The notes under the pieces: model-generated
Seen by the model: the letters and a program-made list of their open reading frames with translations, nothing else
Database searches by the model: none
What the model was told of the DNA's origin: nothing
Shown here: positions 17,471 to 24,700 of the stretch, in pieces
Position numbering within the stretch: the stretch's first letter is position 1
Layout: every line of letters starts with the position of its first letter
Position numbers and translations under genes: made by a program
From: Actinomycetes bacterium
Lineage (GTDB): Bacteria; Actinomycetota; Actinomycetes; Streptosporangiales; Streptosporangiaceae
NCBI GenBank assembly: GCA_025964575.1
Contig: JAOPYO010000131.1
Span: 1 to 32,993, forward strand
Direction of reading: 5' to 3'
Length of the DNA: 32,993 bases

Positions 17471-18223
17471 ATGGATGAGACACGGAAACCCACTCTCATC
17501 GCCTCGGTGCAACGGGCGTTGCACTTGATGGAGGCCGTGGCGTCGCATTCCAGTGGTGCCCCGGCCAAGCAACTGGCCAGAGAGGCCAAGTTGCCGCTGG
17601 CCACTACCTACCACCTGCTCCGCACGCTGGCGTACGAGGGTTATGTGTCGCGGATGACCGGCGGCGCCTGGGTGCTCGGCGACCGGCTCGAAGCGTTGCA
17701 CGGGCAGGGGCGCTCTCAGCAACTGCTCGCCCGGATCAGGCCCATCCTGGGCGGGCTCCGCGACGAACTGGGAACGGCGGTGTACTTCGCGCTGTACGAC
17801 GAGGGGGAGCTCCGCATCGTCGACATCGCGGACGCTCCCCGTGCCCCTCGGGCGGATCTGTGGGTCGGCTTCGACGAGGCCGCGCACGCCACCGCGCTCG
17901 GCAAGTGCGTGCTCGCCCAGCTGGACGAGGAGAGCCTGAACGACTACGTCGCCCGCCATCCGTTGATCGAGCTCACCCGGAACACGATCACCCAGCCACG
18001 TGAGCTTTACCGCAGGCTGACCCGCGAGATCTCTTTCGACCATGAGGAGTACGCCATCGGCGTCAGCTGCGCGGCCGTTCCGGTGACCGACGCCACCGGC
18101 GCGATGATGGGCGGGCTCGCGGTCTCCTGCCGGGCGGGGAAACTCCCGAAGATCGAGGCGTCGGCGCACAGGATGCAGGCCGCTGCGGCTCAGATCATCC
18201 GGACGCTGTCTTTCACGATGTGA
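17471..18223 (+). CDS. IclR-family transcriptional regulator
   Basis: A DNA-binding regulator of 250 residues: winged HTH at about 10-70 (ASVQRALHLMEAVASH, AREAKLPLATTYHLLRTL) and a GAF-like effector domain at about 80-245 with WVGFDEAAHATALGKCVLAQL and EYAIGVSCAAVPV, which line the ligand pocket in the family. It is divergent from the acyl-CoA dehydrogenase gene, which it is therefore likely to control, probably in response to an acid or acyl-CoA. The ATG at 17471 was chosen because the product then starts like other IclR proteins; no ribosome site is evident, and a GTG lies one codon upstream, so a leaderless message is possible. Confidence 0.88.
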   Translation: MDETRKPTLIASVQRALHLMEAVASHSSGAPAKQLAREAKLPLATTYHLLRTLAYEGYVSRMTGGAWVLGDRLEALHGQGRSQQLLARIRPILGGLRDELGTAVYFALYDEGELRIVDIADAPRAPRADLWVGFDEAAHATALGKCVLAQLDEESLNDYVARHPLIELTRNTITQPRELYRRLTREISFDHEEYAIGVSCAAVPVTDATGAMMGGLAVSCRAGKLPKIEASAHRMQAAAAQIIRTLSFTM

Positions 18224-18354
18224 AAATCTCGGTAATCAGTCCCGCTCGGGGCCTGGTGGTTTCCTAATGGGTAGACTTACGCATCTTTGGGCCGCCCGGG
18301 CCATGACCACCTCGGCGAACGGCCTCCACGTAATCACTCAGCGAGCGGGAACGC

Positions 18355-19185
18355 ATGCAGCCACCAGCCAAGAAGAACGCCATTGCCCGGACCGTCCTGA
18401 AGGTGCTCGGCAGCCGAGAGCCGACGGCCCCTACCGCCGGTGACGGGGAGCCTGTGATCGTGGACGGTCAGCCCGTTCAGCCACCGGCGGGCGAGGGCGC
18501 TCTGGAGAACCACCTGGGCGGCGACGAGGCTCGCAACTACCGGCAGTACGAGTACGACGTCGTGGCGCCGCATGTCGGCCGGTCCCTTCTGGAGGTGGGT
18601 TCAGGGCTGGGGCACTTCTCCGAGCAGTTCGCCGGACGGCTCGACTACCTCGCGGTCAGTGACAACGATCCGTACTGCGTGGAGCAGCTGGAGAAGCGTT
18701 ACGCCGACAACGATGATGTCGAGGTGCTGGATCTGGCCCTGCCGGCCAAGATCGAGATCCGGCAGAAGGTCGACACGGTCGTGATGATGAACGTCCTGGA
18801 GCACATCAAGGATGACGTTCAGGCTCTCAAGGACCTCGCAGCGGTCACCGAGCCGGGCGGTCGGATCGTCATCTGGGTTCCCGGCTACATGCAGCTCTAC
18901 GGGGAGTTCGACCGGAAGGTCGGGCACGTGACCCGATACACGCCCACCACCCTGTCCGCGAGCGTCAAGGCCGCCGGGCTCGACATCGACGTCATCAAGC
19001 CGATCAACTTCCTGGGCGCCATCGCCTGGTGGGTAGCGGTTCGCCGGGGCGGCGCCGGCTACCCCGACCCGCGCCTGGTCAAGATTTACGACCGTACGGT
19101 CGTTCCGACCACCCGGCTGATCGAGCGGCTGATCCGTGTGCCGTTCGGCCAGACCGTGATCTGCGTCGCCCGGGTCCCGCGTTAG
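18355..19185 (+). CDS. Class I SAM-dependent methyltransferase
   Basis: A soluble methyltransferase of 276 residues. Motif I is canonical (SLLEVGSGLGHFSEQFA, about 77-93), followed by DNDPYCVEQLEKRY, then VDTVVMMNVLEHIKDD (about 138-153) and EPGGRIVIWVPGYMQLYGEFDRKVGHVTRY. The last stretch, with its GEFDRKVGHVTRYT sequence, is seen in methyltransferases linked to sugar or polyprenyl-glycan biosynthesis. The first 45 residues are Pro/Gly-rich and probably disordered. A weak GCGGGA precedes the ATG. No glycosyltransferase neighbour is present, so the substrate is unknown. Confidence 0.82.
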   Translation: MQPPAKKNAIARTVLKVLGSREPTAPTAGDGEPVIVDGQPVQPPAGEGALENHLGGDEARNYRQYEYDVVAPHVGRSLLEVGSGLGHFSEQFAGRLDYLAVSDNDPYCVEQLEKRYADNDDVEVLDLALPAKIEIRQKVDTVVMMNVLEHIKDDVQALKDLAAVTEPGGRIVIWVPGYMQLYGEFDRKVGHVTRYTPTTLSASVKAAGLDIDVIKPINFLGAIAWWVAVRRGGAGYPDPRLVKIYDRTVVPTTRLIERLIRVPFGQTVICVARVPR

Positions 19186-19391
19186 CCGCACGTGATCACC
19201 ACGCCGCAAGGCGTGGGTGATACCGGTACGGGGGGAAACCCTGGGCGGCACCAGAGGTAAGGCAATTGTGGCGAATCGGGTGGAGTCGGCCTGATCGATC
19301 GGACTTGTCGGCCCCTGGGTGGTTACCATGCGATCGACCCCCTGGTATGCGCTGATTCGGTGGATCGGCGCCGGCTGACACCGAGGCGCCC

Positions 19392-21416
19392 GTGGCGAGC
19401 GATGTGAGCGATTCACCAGCTGAGGTGACCGGTCTCGTCGGCCGTCAGCGAGAGGTGGCCGAGGTCGAGCGGCTGCTCGGCGCCTCCCGCCTGCTGACCC
19501 TGACGGGGCTGGACGGGATCGGTAAGACCCGGCTGGCGCTGTCCGCCGCCGCCCGCCTGCGCCAGATCTTCGTCGACGGGGTGTGGGTCGTCGAGCTGTC
19601 CGCGCTGCACGACCCAGACCTGCTGCCGGACGCGGTCGGCCAGACGCTGGGACTGGCCGACCTGACGTCGCGCCCGCAGTTCGAGGTGCTCGCCGATCAC
19701 CTCCAAGACCGTCATCTGCTGCTGGTCCTGGACGGTTGCGGACACCTCGCCGACGCCTGTGGTGTGCTGGCCGAGACCTTGATCCCCGACGCGCCCCGGC
19801 TGCGTATCCTCGCCACCGGTCCGCAAGCCCTCGATGTGCCGGGCGAGCACATCTGGCAGGTCCCGCCACTGTCCGTCGACGGCGTCGACGGAGGTGACGC
19901 CGGGGCACTGTTCCGCGCGCTCGCTCTCGAGGCGTCCGGCTCGTCTGAACGAGGGGGGACTCCCGCCGCACTGGAGCCGGCCGTGGCGCGCGTGTGCCGG
20001 CTGCTCGGCGGCGTCCCGCTGGCCATCGAGCTCGCCGCCGCCCAGGCCGGACCCGTACCGGTCGAGAAGCTGGCCGAAGACCTGGACGGCCGTATCCCGG
20101 AGGTGGCCCCGTCCCGGGCGATGGAAGCGGCGGCCGAGTGGGCCTATGAGCTCTGTGCTCCGGGGGAGCGGCGGCTGTGGGCCCGGCTGTCGATCTTCCC
20201 CGGCGATTTTGATCTGGCCGCGGCCGAACGGGTCGGAGCCGATGCCGCAGGGGACCTGCCCGCGCTGGTCGAGAGGTCGATCGTGCGGCGGGTGGGGGAT
20301 CGCTACCGGCTGCCGGACCCGCTCCGGTCGTACGGGGCCGTCCGGCTCGAGCTGAGCGGGGCGCGCGACAAGGTACGCCTCCGGCACCGCGACTGGTTCG
20401 AGCGGCTGGCTCGCCAGGCCGAGCAGGACGCCACCGGACCCGATCAGGCCGTGTCGTTGCGGCGGTTGCGGCAGGAGCACGGCAATCTCCGGGCGGCACT
20501 GGAGTTCTCGCTGACCACGCCCGGCCAGGCGCTCTCGGCAGTGCGGATGGCCGCCACCTTGTGGACCTTCTGGATCACCCATGCCTACGTCGGCGAGGGT
20601 CGGCACTGGCTCGGCCGGGCGCTCTCCCATCCTGCGCCGCCGAGCCGGGACCGGGCCAGGGCGCTGCTGGTCGCGGCGGCACTGGCGATGCTGGAGAACG
20701 ACGCCGTCGCGACGCCGCTCATGGCCCAGGGGGTCGGAATGGCCCGGCGCTTCGATGACGAGCGGGGGCTGGCGTACGCCACTGAACTGGCCGCCCTGGT
20801 CGCGTTCGGCGCCGACCTCGGCGCCGCTCGGGATCTGCTGGAGGAGGCCGCCGAGCTGCACCGGGGCACGGAGTTCCACCATCCGCTGGCGCTGATCACC
20901 CTGCCGCTGCTCGCCGGCGCCTGCTGTTTCACCGGCGACCTGGACCGGGCACTGGAGGTCTGCGCGGAGTCCAGGCGGCGCAGCGAGGAGCGTGGCGAGC
21001 AATGGTGCCTCTCCTACACGCTGGTGGTGCTCGGCCTGGTGCGGCTGCGACGCGGAGAGCTCTCCGCAGCCGCCGAGGTCACCCGGGAGGCCCTGCGGAT
21101 CGAGCGGGTCTTCGACGACTTCCTCGGCATCGCGATGGCGGTCGACGTTCTCGCCTGCTGCGTGGTCACCGACGAGCCTGGTCATGCCGCCCGGCTACTG
21201 GGCGCGGGCCGGAGGATGTGGCGCGAGATCGGCCGGCCGTTCTTCGGTTCCCGGGAATTCGCCGAAATGCGCGACGACTGTGAACGTCAAGCTCGGGCCG
21301 CGCTCGGCCCTGAGGCGTATGAAACCGCACTACAGGACGGGCTGGGGCTCGGCGTGGACGCGGTGACCGAGTACGCCTTGGACGGCCCGGAAGCTCCCGT
21401 CGTCCCCGAAATATAA
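19392..21416 (+). CDS. STAND/NB-ARC-type ATPase with TPR-like repeats, no DNA-binding domain
   Basis: A 674-residue protein. It begins like actinobacterial AfsR/LuxR-type STAND regulators (GLVGRQREVAEVERLLG). It has Walker A LTGLDGIGKTRLAL (about 37-50), Walker B HLLLVLDGCGHL (about 108-119, where relatives have LDNCEHL) and the GVPLAIELAAAQ motif (about 213-224). The second half (about 330-640) is helical and TPR-like. Relatives usually carry a SARP domain in front or a LuxR HTH behind; this one has neither and ends shortly after the last repeat. The GTG at 19392 has GAGG 6 nt upstream; the 206-bp upstream region holds no recognised element. It may be an ATP-dependent sensor acting through a partner protein. 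The neighbouring LAL regulators are convergent with it. Confidence 0.8.
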   Translation: MASDVSDSPAEVTGLVGRQREVAEVERLLGASRLLTLTGLDGIGKTRLALSAAARLRQIFVDGVWVVELSALHDPDLLPDAVGQTLGLADLTSRPQFEVLADHLQDRHLLLVLDGCGHLADACGVLAETLIPDAPRLRILATGPQALDVPGEHIWQVPPLSVDGVDGGDAGALFRALALEASGSSERGGTPAALEPAVARVCRLLGGVPLAIELAAAQAGPVPVEKLAEDLDGRIPEVAPSRAMEAAAEWAYELCAPGERRLWARLSIFPGDFDLAAAERVGADAAGDLPALVERSIVRRVGDRYRLPDPLRSYGAVRLELSGARDKVRLRHRDWFERLARQAEQDATGPDQAVSLRRLRQEHGNLRAALEFSLTTPGQALSAVRMAATLWTFWITHAYVGEGRHWLGRALSHPAPPSRDRARALLVAAALAMLENDAVATPLMAQGVGMARRFDDERGLAYATELAALVAFGADLGAARDLLEEAAELHRGTEFHHPLALITLPLLAGACCFTGDLDRALEVCAESRRRSEERGEQWCLSYTLVVLGLVRLRRGELSAAAEVTREALRIERVFDDFLGIAMAVDVLACCVVTDEPGHAARLLGAGRRMWREIGRPFFGSREFAEMRDDCERQARAALGPEAYETALQDGLGLGVDAVTEYALDGPEAPVVPEI

Positions 21417-21441
21417 GTAGGCATCTCCCCACTGGAGATCA

Positions 21442-21477
21442 GACCTAGACCATCAACCGCACTGTCCGGCCTAGGTC
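21442..21477. terminator. Candidate bidirectional terminator
   Basis: Arms GACCTAG (21442-21448) and CTAGGTC (21471-21477) pair perfectly, and two more pairs follow after one mismatch. It sits between the convergent STAND ATPase and LAL regulator genes. There is no T tract. Confidence 0.4.
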
Positions 21478-21478
21478 A

Positions 21479-24436
21479 TCAGGTGGGATTTTGGGGAGCG
21501 GGGCCGAACAGGCCCAGGCGGTGGGCGGTGGCTGCGGCTTCGCCGCGTCCGGTGACGCGGAGTTTGGTCAGAATGTTGGAGACGTGGACGCTGGCGGTCT
21601 TGGCGGAGATGAACAGTGCCTGGGCGATATCGCGGTTGTTGCGGCCCTCGGTCACGAGCCGGAGGACTTCCAGTTCGCGGGGGGTCAGCCCGAGCGGAGC
21701 GGATTCGCTCGTCGTGAACCGGGCGCGGCGGGACAGGTCGTCGATCTGTTCCCGCAATGGGCGGGCGTTCAGCTGGTCGGCCAGTTCGCCGGCGCGGCGC
21801 AGCCGCAGCGCCGCCTCCGTTCGATCGCCGTCTCCGGCGGCGGCCTCGGCGGCCCGGAAGAGGGCGCGGGCCAGCGGGTAAGGCCGGCCCAGGGAGTCCC
21901 AGGCCGCTGCCGCCGTGTCCCAGGCGAGCCGGTCGAGGACCCCGCTGCCCCGCACCGTCTCCGCCACGAACGTCGCGGCATGCGCGGCCGTGACCGGTCC
22001 GATGGCGGGCGTACGGGCGGCGACTTCGCGCAGGGCCACCAGCAGTGCGGCGGCCCGCCGCAGCAGATCATCGTCGCGGAGCACCGAGGCGTCGGTGGCC
22101 ACGTCGGCGCAGACCCGGGCTCCGGTCACGAGCAGGGGCCAGGTGTACCGGGGCTTCAGGTACAGGGCCGATCCGGAGAGGACCTTATCGAGTTCGTCGA
22201 GCGCACCGGCCTGGTCCTTCTCGGACATATGCCAGTCGACGAGTAGCTGGGCGACCGGCAGGGCGCTCTGCGGCGCCGCGGAGTCCGTGGCGACCGTCCG
22301 GGCCGCATCGACCGCGTTCTGGGCGATGGCAGGGTGGCCCTGCGCCAGCGCGATCGTCCCTCGTAGGAAGAGCAGGGAGGATTGCTTCGCCGGAGCGGGG
22401 TTGATCTCTACCGCCTGCTCGATCGTCGCGATGGCCTTGTCCCATCGTCCAGCGGAGATGAGCGACTCGGACAGGTTCGCTGAGATCATCGCTCCCTCGG
22501 TGCGGACCCGGCCGATGCGCTCGGCGATGGCAAGGCCCTCTTTGGCGGTCTCGATGGCGGTTCCGTGCCGTCCGGCTCCTTCGTACGCATGGGTGAGGTT
22601 GATGAGGGCCCGCAGCACCAGCCGTCCGGAGTCGATCCGCTCGGCCTGCTCACGGGCTGCGAGTAGGCCGGTGAAGTCACCTTCGCCGTCCTTAGCCGCC
22701 ACAGAGGCGAGAGTGACGGCGACGTCGTTCTTGGCCTCTTCGTCACCGATCAGGCGGGCGATCTCCAGCCCTTCCCTGCCGTAGGTGAGGCATTCCTCGT
22801 CGGCTCCGAAGATCAGGGCCTTGCTGGAGAGCCGGGAGAGCACTGTGACACGGGCCTTGGTGGGCTCAGTCGCCAGGCGTTCCGCCGCACGCAGGTCGTG
22901 CATCTCGCCCGGCAGACCGCGCCAGTCTCGCAGCTTGCCCCGCCAGGTGAGCAGCACGGCCACGCGCTCGGGATCGACGGCTTCGTCCATCTCGGCCAGT
23001 GCGGCGCGGACGAAGGCCATGCCGCGTTCGGCCTCGCCACAGGCGCTGGCCGCTTCGGCGGCCAGTTCGAGCACGTCGATGAGGTCGCGTCCGACCAGTG
23101 CGGCCGCGTCCGGCACCCGGTCCCACAACTCCAGCACCTGCTCGATCATCTGGACCTGCTCGGCATAGGCCATCGCGGCGGCGGACTCGGCGGCGGCCCG
23201 CCAGGCGGCCGGCAAAGCGCGTGTGTTGTCGTGCGCGCGCAGCCAGTGCAGGGCGATGGCCATGGTCGAGCCACAGTCCCCGCTCAGACCTGGTGTCTCC
23301 TCGAGGACCTCGGCATACCTGCGATGCAGCCGGGTGCGCTCGCCGGGCAGTAGATCCTCATAGACGGCCTCCCGGATCAGGGCATGCCGGAAGGCGTAGC
23401 CGTCGGCGTCTGCCAGCAGCACGTTCCCGTCCACGGCCGGGCGCAGCGCGGCCGTGAGCCTCCGCTCGTCCAGCCCGGTCACCACGGCCAGCAGTTCGTG
23501 CCCCACCGGATCTCCGTCCGCGCTGGTCGTACGCAGGACGTCCTGGGTCTCCTCGGGCATCCGTTGCACGCCCGCCAACAGCAGGTCCCGCAGCGACGCG
23601 AGGACGCTCGATCTCAGCTCGTCCGCGCAGCCTGCCATTGCTTCGACGAACAGCGGGATCCCGGCGCTGCGGCCGTATACCTCGTCGACCAGACGTGAGT
23701 CGGCCGCCCGACCGAGGATGCCGCCGAGCTGGGCGGCCACCTGCCCCCGGGAGAGTCGGGGCAGATCGATCTTGGTGACCGTGTCGACCCGGTCCAACTC
23801 AGCCAGCAGCGGTCGTAGCGGATGCTTGCGGTGCAGCTCATCCGAACGATAAGTGATCAGCAGCAGCACCGGCGCTTGCCGCAGGTTGTGGGTGAGGAAG
23901 ACCAGCAGGTCTCGAGTGGAGCGGTCCGCCCAGTGTGCGTCCTCGACGACGAGGACGAGCGGACCGCGTTCGGCCAGCCGCTCGAGCAGGGTGAGTATCT
24001 GCTCGAAGAGCCGCACCCGGCCGGTGTCCGGGTCGGTGTCGGCCGACCATTCACCGAGTCCTGGCAGCAGCCGGGCCAGGTCCCGGGTGCTTCCGCCCGG
24101 CATCAGGCCGGCGATCTCCTCGACACCGATCTGCCGTACGAGCTGGCGCAGTGCCGCGGTGAACGGGGCGTACGGGAGGCCTGCAGCGCTGAGCTCGAGG
24201 CAGCCGCCGACGAGTACGCGGCCGGTGTCGGTAAGACCGGTCCCGTGCACGCGGGCGACGAACTCGTTCACCAGCCGGGTCTTGCCGACCCCCGCCTCAC
24301 CACCGAGCAGAACGGTCCCCGGCACGGCTGCCCGGGCCCGCTCGTACACCTCGCACAGCACGGTGAGCTCCGTCTCCCTACCTGCGAAGACGGGGCTCAC
24401 CGCGGCTGTGGTCATGTTGGCCGGTATGTCCGTCAT
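21479..24436 (-). CDS. LuxR-family LAL regulator (ATP-binding, 985 aa), copy 1
   Basis: A large ATP-binding regulator of the LuxR family (MalT-like). The N-terminal AAA/STAND module has Walker A LLGGEAGVGKTRL (about 43-55) and Walker B PLVLVVEDAHWAD (about 159-171). A long helical TPR-like middle follows. The C-terminal LuxR HTH (about 920-978) reads LTPRELEVLRLVTEGRNNRD then IAQALFISAKTASVHVSNIL. Upstream of its ATG at 24436 there is no good ribosome site, but a 42-residue ORF ends 12 nt before it, so translation is probably coupled. It is a paralogue of the next regulator; HTH regions are nearly identical. Such proteins usually activate catabolic or secondary-metabolite genes after binding ATP and an inducer; the target here is unknown. 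Confidence 0.9.
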   Translation of the reverse strand: MTDIPANMTTAAVSPVFAGRETELTVLCEVYERARAAVPGTVLLGGEAGVGKTRLVNEFVARVHGTGLTDTGRVLVGGCLELSAAGLPYAPFTAALRQLVRQIGVEEIAGLMPGGSTRDLARLLPGLGEWSADTDPDTGRVRLFEQILTLLERLAERGPLVLVVEDAHWADRSTRDLLVFLTHNLRQAPVLLLITYRSDELHRKHPLRPLLAELDRVDTVTKIDLPRLSRGQVAAQLGGILGRAADSRLVDEVYGRSAGIPLFVEAMAGCADELRSSVLASLRDLLLAGVQRMPEETQDVLRTTSADGDPVGHELLAVVTGLDERRLTAALRPAVDGNVLLADADGYAFRHALIREAVYEDLLPGERTRLHRRYAEVLEETPGLSGDCGSTMAIALHWLRAHDNTRALPAAWRAAAESAAAMAYAEQVQMIEQVLELWDRVPDAAALVGRDLIDVLELAAEAASACGEAERGMAFVRAALAEMDEAVDPERVAVLLTWRGKLRDWRGLPGEMHDLRAAERLATEPTKARVTVLSRLSSKALIFGADEECLTYGREGLEIARLIGDEEAKNDVAVTLASVAAKDGEGDFTGLLAAREQAERIDSGRLVLRALINLTHAYEGAGRHGTAIETAKEGLAIAERIGRVRTEGAMISANLSESLISAGRWDKAIATIEQAVEINPAPAKQSSLLFLRGTIALAQGHPAIAQNAVDAARTVATDSAAPQSALPVAQLLVDWHMSEKDQAGALDELDKVLSGSALYLKPRYTWPLLVTGARVCADVATDASVLRDDDLLRRAAALLVALREVAARTPAIGPVTAAHAATFVAETVRGSGVLDRLAWDTAAAAWDSLGRPYPLARALFRAAEAAAGDGDRTEAALRLRRAGELADQLNARPLREQIDDLSRRARFTTSESAPLGLTPRELEVLRLVTEGRNNRDIAQALFISAKTASVHVSNILTKLRVTGRGEAAATAHRLGLFGPAPQNPT

Positions 24437-24447
24437 GATGCGCCCGG

Positions 24448-24576
24448 TCAGCCGATGCGGCGCAGCGGGTTGCGCAACAGCCTCCGGCTGGAGCGGGCGC
24501 GGCGGGAGCGTACGGCCTGCCGGGTGAGGTCGGCGATGTGGTCGGCGGCGATCTGCCGTACCAGGTCGGGATGCAT
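24448..24576 (-). CDS. Small basic protein (42 aa) upstream of LAL regulator
   Basis: It reads MHPDLVRQIAADHIADLTRQ followed by an Arg/Ser-rich tail ending RNPLRRIG. The start at 24576 has a strong GGAGG 5 nt upstream, better than that of the large gene it precedes. The pattern (an amphipathic helix with Ala/Asp then basic residues) is common among small actinobacterial hypothetical proteins. It ends 12 nt before the LAL gene. It could be a functional peptide or a leader that couples translation. Confidence 0.6.
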   Translation of the reverse strand: MHPDLVRQIAADHIADLTRQAVRSRRARSSRRLLRNPLRRIG

Positions 24577-24700
24577 GGTGTCCTCCGGATGTCGTGGTCT
24601 TGCTGACATCTCCAAGACTCCTTCTAAGGCCGGGGTCCCTACATCGGGCGCATGCCTTATCTCCGCGGCCTGAGACGGCTTAGGCCATGTCCTAGGCGGC

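Noticed and set aside
19186-19391. GC-rich leader before the STAND ATPase considered as a riboswitch
   Set aside because: I could not match it to the conserved cores of cobalamin, c-di-AMP or other known riboswitches; there is no convincing pairing pattern.
18601-20499. A 632-codon open frame on the minus strand
   Set aside because: It runs antisense through parts of two well-supported genes (methyltransferase and STAND ATPase), is Arg/Pro-rich, and is a typical high-GC shadow frame.
19413-21185. A 590-codon minus-strand frame opposite the STAND ATPase
   Set aside because: No recognisable domain; codon phase mirrors the real plus-strand gene.
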